Below, piece after piece: positions 29,731 through 40,840 of a stretch of DNA of 64,000 bases. The notes under the pieces are model-generated. The model saw nothing but the letters and a program-made list of their open reading frames with translations, made no database searches and had not been told where the DNA came from. The position numbers and the translations under genes were made by a program. Positions within the stretch are counted from its first letter, which is position 1, and every line of letters starts with the position of its first letter. The stretch covers positions 30,001 to 94,000 of the forward strand of contig CAUYUJ010020560.1 of assembly GCA_963575745.1 (NCBI GenBank). Direction: 5' to 3'. Origin of the DNA: Prorocentrum cordatum (Eukaryota > Sar > Dinophyceae > Prorocentrales > Prorocentraceae).

Positions 29731-30828
29731 CCGGCCGAAGTGCAGCGCGGAGCCTCACATAAAGAATTCTTTGAGAAAAACGGTCCACGCTCCTCGTTCC
29801 TCGCACGCGCTTCCCGTCATCCACCGACCCCGTGTGGGTCTCCAGGCGTGTGAGATTATCCCCCCATTATCCCCCCCCAGGCACCCCAAACCGGCAATTT
29901 GACCCCCCCCCCTGGCCGAACCCGACACTGGACCGAATGCGCCACGGGGGAGCGGAGGGCTCGAAAACGGGCCGAGAGGGCACCAAAACGCTCCCCAGAC
30001 GGTCCCGGAGGGCCACGAATCGCCGAAATATCGCTCCTTGACGCCCACGATGGCCTCCAGACGGCCTTTGAAGCTGTCAAGACGCCCCCCAAAGGCCCCC
30101 AAGACGCGTCCAAAGAGGGTCCCAAGAAACAGAAATCGTCCTATTCCCTAGGAAAAGAAACAACATTTTTCGCATGCTCGCCTTTTCGGGTTTCACATCG
30201 TCCAAGACGGGCAAAGAACCTTCAATATCGCCCCCGGACGGCCGAAGGGGCTCCCAAGAGGGGTCGAAGAGGGTCCAAAAACAGCCCACGAAGCCCCCAA
30301 GACAGCCCAAGAGGGCCCCCAGACGGCTCCAAGAGGGTGTCCAGAGGGCACCTTTTTCGAGCCTTCGGCCCCAAGACGCTCCCAGCCTGCCCCGAGAACA
30401 CCCCAAGAGGCCCTGAGGGACCCCCAAGAGAACCTCAAAGGCCTCCAAGAAGCCCCCAGGAAGCCCCCCAAGAGGCCTCAAAACTTGGCCCAAGATGCCT
30501 CGAGGCGGCCGGATATGGCCTGCAGACAGGCCAAGATATGGCCTGCAGACAGGCCAAGATGCCACCAGGCCACAAAAGAGCACCAAGAGGTACGACAACA
30601 ACAGCAACGAAGCAACAATAACGATGTCGAGCGCCGTGTCATGATTCGGACAAGCCTCGTGAAATGCAGTCCTGCAGGCGCAATAGTTGATATAGGGGTC
30701 GGCGGATGTGGCGTAAGCCTATAGAATCGCATCTCGAAACGGAGCAAAGAAAATATCGACACGAGCCCTGGGTCTCCACTGCGCCTCGACCACATCTGGG
30801 CGGCCCAACGCTGCTGGGCGCTACACCT
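29731..30828 (+). repeat. CCAAGACGGCC degenerate array and flanking non-coding DNA
   Basis: Between about 29,960 and 30,500 short GGCCCCCAAGA and CCAAGAGGGCC strings recur. At 30,510-30,565 a 24-bp unit containing the palindrome GGCCTGCAGACAGGCC is repeated. No gene is supported. Confidence 0.65.
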
Positions 30829-30979
30829 AGGTCGGGCATGACCCCCTACAGGCGGTTTTTGGGCGACAATAAAACAATCCAAACATTTTCCAAAATAGTA
30901 GGAAAAACTGGAAAATCGCCCCCTGACTGTTTTTAAACTAGTTTTGCAGACTTCCTCCTGCAGAGGGACAGGCCCGACT
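30829..30979. mobile_element. FB-3 foldback element
   Basis: The left end AGGTCGGGCATGACCCCCTA pairs with CTCCTGCAGAGGGACAGGCC at the right. The core is A/T-rich (AAAACAATCCAAACATTTTC), like the other copies. Confidence 0.75.
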
Positions 30980-32084
30980 TCGCGCTACGCCTCCCCCCCT
31001 CGGCGGCGGAGGCGCGGAGGAGCGCCAGGGGAGCACGGCGCGCACCGGGCCGGGGCGGCGGCGCCCCGCGAGGGGCGCCTGGCGCGGCCGGCCGGCCTCA
31101 AAGGCCCGAGCCGGCGCCGGCTGCGCGCCAGAGGGGGCGCCCTCGGGGCGAGCAGCAAGATTTTTTCGGAGGAGGAGCAGGAGAGAGAGGAGGAGGATGC
31201 TCTCGGCCTCGTATGAGGGGGCCCCCGCCGCGCCCCGCGGGGACCGTCCCAGGACGCCGCGGGGGAGGATGCGGGGAAGGGGTGGGGACTGGGGCCGCGC
31301 TGAAGGGGCCCAGGGACACGAATGAAGAGACACGAATCCCAGGATCCCCGATCTGTTCTACATCTTCTGGGCTGTCGTCTTCCCCACCACTTCCCGTATG
31401 TTCTGTGTTTTCCGAAGGATCGACGATTATCTGTGCCTGTTGTTCTTCCTCTCCTGACCCGTACCCGTCGGTCGGAAGAGGTGGGTAGAAGCATGAAGTA
31501 GGAAGGCGTTGAAGTAGTTTGGGTTTCCGCCCACCCAATGGAGAGGAACGAAAAGGCTCTCGAAGTAGGAAGGCGCCTCAAATAGATTGGGATCTGGATG
31601 TCAAAACACACTTACTTTCAACGACAGGCGTGCATTGAGAAACCCAGGACATCAGATGTTTGGATCTGTCGCTCCTTTTGGGGGCCTCCAAGGGACTCCT
31701 CGCCGCCACGGCTGGATCTCTGGCTTCAGACTCTCGCCAGGAGGCTCGCTGGAACATGATCGGCCAGAAACGTTTGACCCCCAAGGACCTGGCATCCTCA
31801 CGTCGCGAACAAAAATAACGACGGACAAGTCTGAACCATTTTCGGCCTGCGGGGGCCCTCACTGGGCGCTTACAGGCTCTGGGGGAAGGGGTCCAGACCT
31901 CGTCTGGAGAGCCACGTTTTGAAGAACACACGACCTCGATGTCTGGGGAGACGGCCGTGCGGCATCACCTGCCGGGGAGAATGCTTGGAAAATGAAGCCC
32001 CCCCCCGAAGAGGGAGACGGAGGACGGGGGAGAAGGGTCCACGAACTCCACCGACTCCTGAGGCCCGTTCAGCTTGGATGATCC
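30980..32084. other. Non-coding DNA with an inverted, diverged DR-1 relative
   Basis: The GC-rich part at 30,990-31,150 leaves long frames open on both strands without domain-like content. At about 31,665-31,800 the minus strand resembles DR-1 (AGATCCAGCCGTGGCGGCGA). Nothing else is recognised. Confidence 0.4.
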
Positions 32085-32230
32085 GCACGGCGGACTCCGC
32101 CAGCTCCACCACTTCCTCGGAATGGTGGAGCTAGCGGAGCGGGGGACGGGGCGACCAACACCGACCAACTCCGCCGACCCTTGAAGGAAGCCGCTGCAGC
32201 TCCACCAGCCCCTGGGGACGGTGGAGCCAG
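32085..32230. repeat. AGCTCCACCA hairpin cluster
   Basis: AGCTCCACCA and TGGTGGAGCT flank an 11-nt centre at about 32,101-32,131. A similar GCTCCACC...GGTGGAGC pair lies at 32,195-32,226. Confidence 0.7.
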
Positions 32231-32234
32231 TGTT

Positions 32235-32374
32235 AGGTCGGGCATGTTCCCCTACATATAGATTTTGGACGAAGAATCAAAAATAGTCAAAACATGCCCC
32301 AACATAATCAAACATAGCAGAACAACAAAAAACCATTCTTGAATACTCCTCCTGTAGAGGGACATGCCCGACCT
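32235..32374. mobile_element. FB-3 foldback element, best-preserved copy
   Basis: This 140-bp copy has the cleanest termini: AGGTCGGGCATGTTCCCCTA at the left and CTGTAGAGGGACATGCCCGA then CCT at the right. The centre is A-rich and non-coding. A target-site duplication is not evident. Confidence 0.85.
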
Positions 32375-32611
32375 ACAGCCAGGGGCACCTTGCGCGTGGC
32401 GTCGGGGCGAGGGCTCACGTGAGGTCTCTGGAGCCGGTTGCCCCACCCCAGCTCCACCACTCGCCCACTCTCGTCGCCCCGCCCCGCCCCAGGAGTGGGC
32501 GGCCTCCCCGTCCGGCGCCCACTGCCGCCGATCTGTCGGAGCTGCGTCGCCGATGCCAAGCCGATGCTCCCACCCTGAACCGGTCCTGGGGTCGGTGGAA
32601 GTTTAACGGGC

Positions 32612-32783
32612 GCAGAACGGTAGAAAACAAACTTTTTGGCTGTCGGGAGCGCCTGTCCCAGGGCGGCTGGAAAGCGTACACCCTGACGGTGGCACCGTAG
32701 GGGTATAAACTTTCCAGCCGCCCAGGGGCAGGCGCCCCCGACGGCGGAAAAATGTACTGTATACCGTTCTTCGCCTGCTGAAA
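32612..32783. mobile_element. FB-7 foldback element with ~80-bp arms
   Basis: AGAACGGTA, AACTTTTTGGCTGTCGGGAG and GGGCGGCTGGAAAG on the left recur inverted as CTTTCCAGCCGCCC, CCCCCGACGG and TACCGTTCT on the right. The two arms meet near 32,693 and span nearly the whole element. I see only this copy in the window. Confidence 0.75.
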
Positions 32784-33240
32784 TTTGGTTGGGCGTGGCG
32801 AGGAATTGGGGCCGGGTCCTCCGTCACGCATTGACCGGATTGGTGGGGTCGATTGAGTTCGCTGTGAAGAATCGCGGGCGGAATCCTCCCACGGCCCAAC
32901 AACTCCTCTGGCCGTTTCGGTGGGGCCGACTGAGTTCGCTGTGAGTAGTTGGTGTGGGTTCCTTCATCGATTCCTTCAAGGAGTGGTGGGGTTCGTGGAA
33001 TGGCGCCTTTTTTATTCGCGGTCATAACGGGCGTTATGGGGGGAGGGGGGGACGGGACGGGGCATACCGTAGCAACCGCCCCTCCCCAGACTGGCGTGCC
33101 TGACGCACTGCGGCAGTGTCGGGGACGCACTGAGGGGGGAGCGTTACCTTATTGGAATGGGGGGAGGCGCGGGGAGGGCAGGGGGCATAATGCGCGCCAT
33201 GGCCCAGAGGGTAAACAACACACTCTCACATTGGGTGGGT
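32784..33240. other. Non-coding DNA, short direct repeats
   Basis: GTGGGGYYGAYTGAGTTCGCTGTGA-like strings occur at about 32,848 and 32,920. A G-rich stretch lies at 33,035-33,060. No gene is seen. Confidence 0.45.
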
Positions 33241-33243
33241 TGG

Positions 33244-33444
33244 TGTAGTTAAAGGTGGAGCGGCCACATGTGTTTTACATGTCTTCTACATGTTTCTCTA
33301 ACGCTCGGAATGATGTTTAAAACATGTTTGAGCCCTTCAGAAGCATGTTTGAAGCATGATCTCGACATCTGGAAACTGCTTGGCAACATGCCTCCTCTGC
33401 ATTGATCGACTTCTACAAGACAGTGTAGTTTCAGGTGGAGCGAC
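33244..33444 (+). repeat. ACATGTTT-rich segment between GTGTAGTT direct repeats
   Basis: GTGTAGTTAAAGGTGGAGCG at the left end and GTGTAGTTTCAGGTGGAGCG at 33,423 bracket a segment containing several ACATGTTT/AAACATGT strings. It could be an inserted element or a small tandem duplication. Confidence 0.5.
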
Positions 33445-33629
33445 GGAGCGACTAACTTCACGAATTCTGTTGAACTCCAAAGGGTCCGCCGCGACACGAC
33501 ACCGTGGACTCCAGCAGCCGCCACCCCACCAGACCAATCCCGGGAGCCACTGTGGGCTTGTGGGGATTGCGGCGAGGCGTCGGGGGAGCAAACTCTGTCT
33601 TGCGTGCTCGACCATGGCCCCCCTGTTGC

Positions 33630-33760
33630 CCATTGCTCCCGGGCGGTCTTTGGGCGGTCTTATGCGGTCTTCGGACGGTCTTCCGCGGTTTCCAGCGGTC
33701 TTCGGCGGGCGGTCCCGGCGATCTTTGGCGGTTTCCAGCGGTCTTCTGCGCGGAAGCTAG
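33630..33760 (+). repeat. GCGGTCTTCGG short tandem repeat
   Basis: Imperfect 11-14-bp units such as GGGCGGTCTTTGG, GCGGTCTTCGGAC and GCGGTTTCCAGC recur about ten times. Confidence 0.8.
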
Positions 33761-33917
33761 ATGGTTGTGCTCAAGCATGGGTCCATAATCGAACACCTAA
33801 GAACTCTATGAATGTTCGGTGGAATTGGTGGGGGTACCCGTCAGTTTCATGAGCTGAAAAGCAGCTATAATGGAACGCACACAAGTACTCGCAGATGCAC
33901 GGCTGCGAAGCGAGGCT

Positions 33918-34108
33918 CGGCGGCGAGCGAGGGGGGAACATGAAAAGGAGAAGGCCTTCTCAGAAGGCGGCAGGGCTTCTCAAAGCCCTCGCGCCTCCTG
34001 AGAAATTGTGTCTTCGGGAGGGCTTGGAAAACTTCTCAGAAGGCTGGTGGACTTCCGAGCCTTCTGAGGCCTCTTCCTTCTCATTTCCCCCATGGGCTCG
34101 CCGCCGAG
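33918..34108. mobile_element. FB-2 foldback element, copy 2
   Basis: The termini CTCGGCGGCGAGCGAGG and GGGCTCGCCGCCGAG are inverted repeats. AAGGCCTTCTCAGAAGGC and CCTTCTGAG palindromes fill the interior. No target-site duplication is clear. Confidence 0.8.
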
Positions 34109-34410
34109 AAAAACGGTTACGATAAAACGTGTACAAATACACGCAGATGCACGGATGCGGAGCAAGTCTGTCCTGTGCGCTGGCACACGCGAGTACGAAC
34201 ATGGGCAGTTTTGTAGCAAGGGGCAGGCAAGACTCAAGAGCCGCAAGTCGAGCAGGTCGATAGAACACCAACACCCGCAGCCGGAGGCAACTACTGGGAG
34301 GTCTTCGCCGGAAGGATGAAAGAAGATTAAGCCCCACTGGGGGGCTGCTACGCCAAATTGGGCCGCGGACCAAACGGGAACATCAGAATTTGACCTCCCA
34401 AGAATCTCCC

Positions 34411-34535
34411 CATCGCTCGGACGTCCATTTCCCGTGCATTTATCAATTCCGTGCTTTTATTTTTTCGTGGGGTGGTCAAGATGCTCTTCGATGGTCCTCG
34501 ACGAGGGTAACATGCACACGTCCAAGCGATGCCAA
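34411..34535. mobile_element. FB-4 foldback element, copy 1
   Basis: CATCGCTCGGACGTCCATTT at the left pairs with ATGCACACGTCCAAGCGATG at the right. The body reads GTGCTTTTATTTTTTCG and GATGGTCCTCGACGAGGG. Other copies are at 36,211, 42,346 and 59,346. Confidence 0.75.
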
Positions 34536-34539
34536 GGAA

Positions 34540-35730
34540 TGACATCCGGACCCGCCGAAAAATATACCCGCACGCCTTCCAGCAGAGCGCGGGCAGGCAC
34601 GGTCCTCCACTTGCAGCGGCCTCCTCCTCGCCCTCCCGGTGCTCCAGGCTCTGCACGTGTGGGCATGTGGACGACATGCCGCACGATGACGAACCAGGGT
34701 GAGCAGGAGACGTACGAAGCTCACGCCCCACGAGACGTGCAAATCCGAAGCTGGGGCCATTCGCACCCGTGTGCGCAAGCGTCCGTGTCTCTGTAATGCG
34801 CAGTCATGTGCTGAACGCGTGCCAGTGCATGCCTGCACCCGTCCATCACGCGACGCTCCTCTTTACATGAACTGCCAGATGTGTCTGCCCTGACCGCGAT
34901 GCGCAGCGCATGACTGGCTCAGGCCAGGCGAGCCAGTCCGAACGAACACGACACGTAGAGCACCAACCTGTGGCATGCCAACGCCTCAAGCCAACCGTCT
35001 CTGCTGGACATGCTCCAGGCACGGTCGCACGGACGCCAACATGATTTCTTGACGGTTGCGCACTCAAAACGAACACCGGAACATGCACACGTGCAATCAG
35101 GCCAACTTTCCCCGCTTTTCTCACCTCTCTGCCATGCCTCGAGTACTCGCCGAGACAACGGCTGAGGCGGCAAGAGACTTGAGAAGCGTGTCAAGACGAG
35201 CTGAACGCTCCGATAACAGCCCATCGGGAAACCCGCCTTGCAAACACGCTCAACGTGACACAGGAATTTGAAGGCAGAGGGCGGGGAGGGAGTGCCGAGA
35301 GATGGAGGGTCGCTGGATTAGAGGGTCGCTGGATTAGAGGGTGACGATGACAAACTCGACTCGGGGCAGGCCTTCAAAAATCGGGCGCCCACGTGCAGCG
35401 ATCGCCGCTAGTTGGTCGTCGGGAGACCATGTCGCAACATTAAAATTTGCCTCGGCATCCTGGGAGCGGTGCTCCAACACAATTCTTAAACAGTTAGCTG
35501 GGCTGCGAGAAAATACCCGTACCCCCCTGCCTGGACATCCATCCGTGTGGTACTAATTACCTGACGGCCGAGAGTGGAGCTGCTCGTCAAATTTGGTGAC
35601 CCGCTTCAAGGCGGAAGCCACGGCACACCTCGAGGAAACCTGAGGTAGAAGGGGGGCAGAGAGGAGGGTAAGAGAGATGAGTAAGAGCCAATCACTTCTT
35701 CCTCCCCAGGATGCTACCCCGACCACTTCC
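34540..35730. other. Non-coding DNA, no recognised gene
   Basis: A small direct repeat, GGGTCGCTGGATTAGA twice, lies at about 35,306-35,340. Several CAACACG/GCACACG-rich stretches keep short frames open. No domain, RNA gene or repeat family is evident. Confidence 0.4.
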
Positions 35731-35832
35731 CTATCGGAGGCCTGGAAACTGGCACCGACACCAACACAGGGGTCTGCCTCCACAGGGGTAAAACGATGTT
35801 GGTGTTGGTGTCAACTTCCAGGCCTCCGGCCC
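35731..35832. repeat. Foldback around GGCACCGACACCAACAC
   Basis: GGAGGCCTGGAAACTGGCAC and CACCGACACCAACAC at the left recur inverted as GTTGGTGTTGGTGTC and AACTTCCAGGCCTCC at the right. It is a likely small foldback element of about 100 bp. Confidence 0.8.
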
Positions 35833-36057
35833 TAGTGTTCTAGACGCCGATTGCGAATTTGCTTAAACTTCTGATGAACAGCCTCGGTGCCATTCGGCCA
35901 TCGAGGATTGCCTAGGCCAGCGAAGAAATGTGGTGCGTCGGCATGCCAGACAAGGAAGGTGGGGACATGGACACAGCAGGGCGCTGGAGGGATACGCAGA
36001 TCTGAACAGACAGCAAGGACTCGGAGCAGCTCTGCTTGACAAGGACACGCGATTTGG

Positions 36058-36165
36058 GGAACCGAAAAGTACCGATACCGCTACTTCCCAAACCTCTCCT
36101 GGGGTGCGTTCTGACCCGGATTCCGAGGCGAATCCGGCCGTGGCGACGAGGGCCTTCCCACAAGC
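36058..36165 (+). repeat. Dispersed repeat DR-1, copy 2
   Basis: GTACCGATACCGCTACTTCC, CTCTCCTGGGGTGCGTTCTG and GGCGAATCCGGCCGTGGCGA align directly with the copy at 2,650. It sits just ahead of an FB-4 element. Confidence 0.75.
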
Positions 36166-36210
36166 CGAAGAAGGGGGAAACCGGCGAAGGGTAGGCGGTA
36201 TCATCCATTT

Positions 36211-36337
36211 CCCGCTCGCTCGGACGTTCATTTCCCATGCATGTTTCGGTTTAGTGCGTGTTTTTTTGGCTCGATGGTCCAGGATGGTCCTCGATGGTTC
36301 TCGCCGAGAAAAAATGCACACGTCCGAGCGATGCCAA
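36211..36337. mobile_element. FB-4 foldback element, copy 2
   Basis: The left CGCTCGGACGTTCATTTCCC and right TGCACACGTCCGAGCGATGC ends are inverted repeats. The TCGATGGTCCAGGATGGTCC core matches the other copies. Confidence 0.78.
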
Positions 36338-36379
36338 GTTTTCCTCCTCGGAGCGACGGTAGCGCATGGGCGGCGCGCC

Positions 36380-36650
36380 CAGGTTCCCGTATCGGCGGCT
36401 CGCCCAGGGGGGAAGGCAGAGGGGGCCGGGCCTTCCCAGAGGGCTCGGAGGGCCTCCGACCTTCTAAAAGGGAGCTTTCGGAGCCTCGTCCGAGGCCACA
36501 AAAGGATGGCCACAAAAGGATGGCCTCGTCTAAGGGAGCTTTCTGAGCCTCGTCCGAGGCCACAGAAGGATGGCGTGTGGCTCTCGAGAAGTCCCGCCGC
36601 CTTCGGACAAAACGTGCCCCCCCCCTCGCTCACTTCCACCGCTCGGCGCG
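36380..36650. mobile_element. FB-2-like remnant with internal 41-bp duplication
   Basis: GGGCCTTCCCAGAGGGCTCGG and the terminal CCCCCCTCGCTCACTTCC recall FB-2, but the left terminus is eroded. Inside, GGGAGCTTTCNGAGCCTCGT and CCGAGGCCACARAAGGATGG are repeated. Confidence 0.45.
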
Positions 36651-37526
36651 CCTCCGAATGTCAGAGCACCCGCAGACTGAGCCGTGAGGCAGGATGGCGG
36701 GTGCACTAGAACACGTATGCGGAGCTCCAGCGAACGAGTCTTGATGACGAAAGGCGGGGCGGAGAGGCGGCGCCGCGACCGACTCGAGCTGGTGAGTCTG
36801 GAGGTGTACCCAAGAGGCCGAGGTGTTCCTTCTGAACGGGAAGCGGGCGAGCGGGGTACAGGATCGTACAAGCGATACAATCACACTATTCAGATTGAAA
36901 ATGGTGTAGCTCGCCAAGGTCCCGACGACCAGTGACTGCCTGCGCGCGTCTTGACTGCATCGCGGGCTCCAGACACTGCATCGTGACTGACTGCCTGCAC
37001 GCATGAAGTTGCTCTGGCCAAGCAAACACATCGCGCTCGAAATTCAGCGCGAATGGAAAAGTGTAGAGAGCGGAGGAACAACGATGGCAAGTAGAGGAAC
37101 ACAGTGGAGGCGAGGGAGGACTGGCAATGGACTAGGGACGAGTGCGCGGCAGAGAGGGGGAGGACATGGACAGGAGCTGCGGGATGTGGAGACTGATGCC
37201 AGTGAAGGGGTGGGGCTAGTGAAGAGGAGTGAAGGCCGAGAGGAGCATGGGGACGTGGGGGTGGTGAAGGTGGGGGGAGAAGTGTGAGAAGGGCTAGCGA
37301 ACGGGGGAGGGCCGCTTCGTGGTGCTGGGTGGGGGGGGGTCAGAGGAGTTGGGAGGATGGGGCGGGAGTAGTAAGTATGCGATGCATGGTCGCAACAAGC
37401 GTCAGCGAGATTGAGGGTGTGGGAGGGGAGGGGGAATACATCCGAGACTCGGGGGCCAGGGGGGGGGTGTACGGGAGGTAACAGAGAAGAGTAGACTAAG
37501 ACATACCGACATAATACGTAAGCGTG
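36651..37526. other. Non-coding DNA; purine-biased stretch
   Basis: From about 37,040 to 37,480 the plus strand is strongly purine-biased (GGAGG, GGGGG, GAGAGG), which keeps a long Pro/Ser-rich frame open on the minus strand. No protein family is recognisable. Confidence 0.4.
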
Positions 37527-37655
37527 CACTTTCGGAGGTCCGCCCAGGTTTCCCTGGATGGGCGCTGGACCCCCTCTCCCTGGCGCGCGGAGCGCGCCAG
37601 AGGCAGCGCTGAAGGCGCCGCCAGTGGGGCCCTTCGCAGATCCAAAGTTCATGCT
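37527..37655. mobile_element. FB-1 foldback element, copy 2 (diverged)
   Basis: ACTTTCGGAGGTCCGC, CTGGATGGGCGCTGGACCCC and CTGGCGCGCGGAGCGCGCCA match FB-1. The right arm (CGCAGATCCAAAG) is shortened. Confidence 0.6.
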
Positions 37656-38377
37656 GATGCCGGTGGCTCTTCTGAGAGAGTGCGAGGCGAGGAATTATCC
37701 AGAACCGCCGCCTGGATGATCGATCCCTAGGGACCTCGACAGGCGGTGGGTGTGGATGTATGTGCTGCCCCGCCAAGGCCCGAATCTGTGCATACCCGTC
37801 GCCTGTCGAACTCCCGCGTATCATTCCCCCCGGGGGGCTGGTATTCGTCACCGTGGCCTGTGCACGCTTAGGCGTGGAAGGATGCCAAGGGCTGCCCCGC
37901 AGGGCTCTCAGATCCAGCAAGGGGCCCCAACATTGTATGTGGCCCGAGCGACTTGTTTCGAATTGTACGATGGACAACTTGTCGCCCCCTCCCCCCCTGC
38001 TCGCGATGTCCGCATGCATCCCGCCCCCTGCCCGAGGTCACGATCCCTGGTGGAAGCGGCGGGTCCGCGTCCCGAGCTTCCAGCACGGCCCATGCAGGCG
38101 ACCAAGGCCACCAAGATGGCCAAAGATGCCTCGACCGACGACGGCCCATGATGGCCCCAAGCCGGCCCCATGCAGCCTCAATGCGGCCCAGGAAGCTTCC
38201 AAGAGGACCCAAGCAGGCCACAGGAGGACCCCCAACAGGGCCCGAAAAGGCCAAATCCTTTCCCGTGGTGTTCGAATGCATTGCCACGGTCTCGCCGTTC
38301 GTGGCTCCCGTCGGCTCGATACGTCCAAAAGGAGCCTCCTCGACAGCTCCCCCCAAACCGGCCCTCGGGGCTCTCAA
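37656..38377. other. Non-coding DNA with GGCCCANGATGGCC strings
   Basis: Between 38,090 and 38,260 GACCAAGGCC, AAGATGGCC and GAGGACCC-type strings recur, like the CCAAGAGGCC arrays. No gene is supported. Confidence 0.4.
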
Positions 38378-38548
38378 TCGGCGGTGGACAAACCTCCCTT
38401 TAGTAAACCTCCCTTTCATGAAAAGGACCTGGGACCGAAACCGACGGACCCGGACCCGCAAAAATGACGGCCGCGACGCCCTCTCGCGAACCGAAACGGC
38501 CAATTCCTTAATCGACGTGTCAGGGTAGGAGGTCTGTCCACCCCCGAC
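38378..38548. mobile_element. FB-6 foldback element, copy 2
   Basis: GGCGGTGGACAAACCTCCC at the left and GGAGGTCTGTCCACCCCCGA at the right are inverted. CCCTTTAGTAAA, GACGCCCTCTCGCGA and TTAATCGACGTGTCAG align with 3,152-3,325. Confidence 0.65.
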
Positions 38549-38830
38549 TCGAGAGGGCCCCACGAAGGCCCAATGAGGCATCCACGACGGCCCACGGGTG
38601 GTCCGCGAGGGCCGCCCGTGGGGCCCTCGACGGCCCTGTAAGAGGCCTCTTTCTCGACGGCCGGAGACTGCCCCACGACGGCCTCCAGGCACCCACCGCA
38701 CGGCCAAGAGGGCCCCACGACGGCGCCTGAGGCACCCACGGCGGCCCGGGAGGGCCCTAAGGGGGCCCCGAGACTGCCTCACAGGAGGCCGAGGCGGCCC
38801 CGTGACGGAGCAGACGGGTCCCACGAGAGC
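38549..38830 (+). repeat. CCCACGACGGCC degenerate array
   Basis: GGGCCCCACGA, CATCCACGACGGCCCACG and CACCCACGGCGGCCC strings recur with loose spacing through the stretch. Confidence 0.6.
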
Positions 38831-38889
38831 CCCTCAACTCGTGAAGATTAAAGACGGCCGTTCTCTTCCTCCTGCTCTTAAACCTGCTG

Positions 38890-39705
<816 letters not shown>

Positions 39706-40011
39706 CTCTCCCACCCTAGAGCAGTCGCTCCCCAGAATGCTGGGCAGGCACGGTGGCGGGCCTTGCCGCATGGCGGCCGCAGGCGGCTAGATTGATGAAT
39801 CCCTGCCTCGCGGGAAGGGATTGTAGGGGAAGATGCTCGGGCGAACGCAAACCTGGATTACGTATCCGTGGATCTGGCGCGTGGGCGCCAAGTCCACAGA
39901 CCGCGGAGAGCACCCTTGAAGAAACACGCGGCCAGCGCGGCCCGATTTGGCGACGGAGCACGCCGACTCTGCAAGGAAACGGGACCTGCCGCCGATCCAC
40001 GCGCCTGAATC

Positions 40012-40245
40012 CAAATTGGGCGCCCGAGTTATCCGGGGTAACTCGGGCCCCGGGTAACTCGTGCTCGGATTCCCGAAAGCAGAACCCGAGTTAGCCCTGA
40101 CCCGAGTTACCCCTGATGATTTGGGGCTCTGGACGCCCGAATCATCCGGGGTAGCTCGGGCCCGGGGTGACTCGGGTTCGGATTCCCGAAAAGCGAACCC
40201 GAGGTAGCCCTGACCCGAGTTACCCCTGATGATTCGGGGCTCTGA
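40012..40245. repeat. Twice-repeated ~115-bp foldback unit (CCGAGTTACCCC)
   Basis: Each unit holds TCCGGGGTAACTCGGGCCC and CGGATTCCCGAAAGC followed by the inverted AACCCGAG and CCCGAGTTACCCCTGATGAT. Two units lie head to tail (about 40,020 and 40,135) with few differences. Confidence 0.85.
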
Positions 40246-40301
40246 CCACGTGTGCGCTTCCTCGAGGGACGAGAGGGTGGGGTCGGACGAGCGGGGGATC
40301 A

Positions 40302-40626
40302 TTGGCGGCGAGCGAGGGGGGGGGAAATGAAGAGGAGAAGGCCTTACCAGAAGGCGGCGGGACTTCTCAGAAGCCCTCCGGCCTTCTGAGAAGCTTTTGC
40401 GTAGGCTCAAAGAACTTCTCAGAAGGCCGGGTGACTTCCGAACCTTCTGAGCCCTGACCTTCCAGAAGGGCTAAACGATAGCACCAGGACCTTGACGCCT
40501 AAATTCCCGTCGAGGTTTTAGGCAGTCCAGATAGGCCAATAGGTCTGGAGGGCTATTTTTTAGCACTCTGAAGGTCAGGGAGAAGGCCTTCTCCTTCTCA
40601 CTTCCCCCCCCTCGCTCGCCGCCGGA
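40302..40626. mobile_element. FB-2 foldback element, copy 3, interrupted by FB-5
   Basis: The termini GGCGGCGAGCGAGGGGGG and CCCCCCCTCGCTCGCCGCC are clear. The copy is about 120-150 bp longer than the others because an FB-5 element lies inside at 40,452-40,580. Confidence 0.85.
40452..40580 (-). mobile_element. FB-5 foldback element, copy 2, nested in FB-2
   Basis: CCCTGACCTTCCAGAAGGGC at the left and AGCACTCTGAAGGTCAGGG at the right are the inverted ends. The interior is the reverse complement of 6,704-6,833 (GAGGTTTTAGGCAGTCCAG, GATAGCACCAGG). Confidence 0.78.
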
Positions 40627-40698
40627 GGTTACCGTAACGGGCTGTTGGCGAATCAGCTCGCGCAGCTGGTTGCCCTGGCGCCTCCTGGCGCCAGGATT

Positions 40699-40840
40699 AG
40701 GTCGGGCGTGCCCCCATACTGGCGGATTCTGGACGAGACACATAGTCAAACAGCATCGTCAGACATGTTTAAACCTAGTCGGGACATCGCCCCCAGACTA
40801 CTTTTTTACAATTTGCCTTTTTTTACCAACTGAACGCCAG
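40699..40840. mobile_element. FB-3 foldback element, right end eroded
   Basis: The left end reads AGGTCGGGCGTGCCCCCATA, then GGATTCTGGACGAGAC, as in the copy at 32,235. The expected right terminus is not recognisable. Confidence 0.6.
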
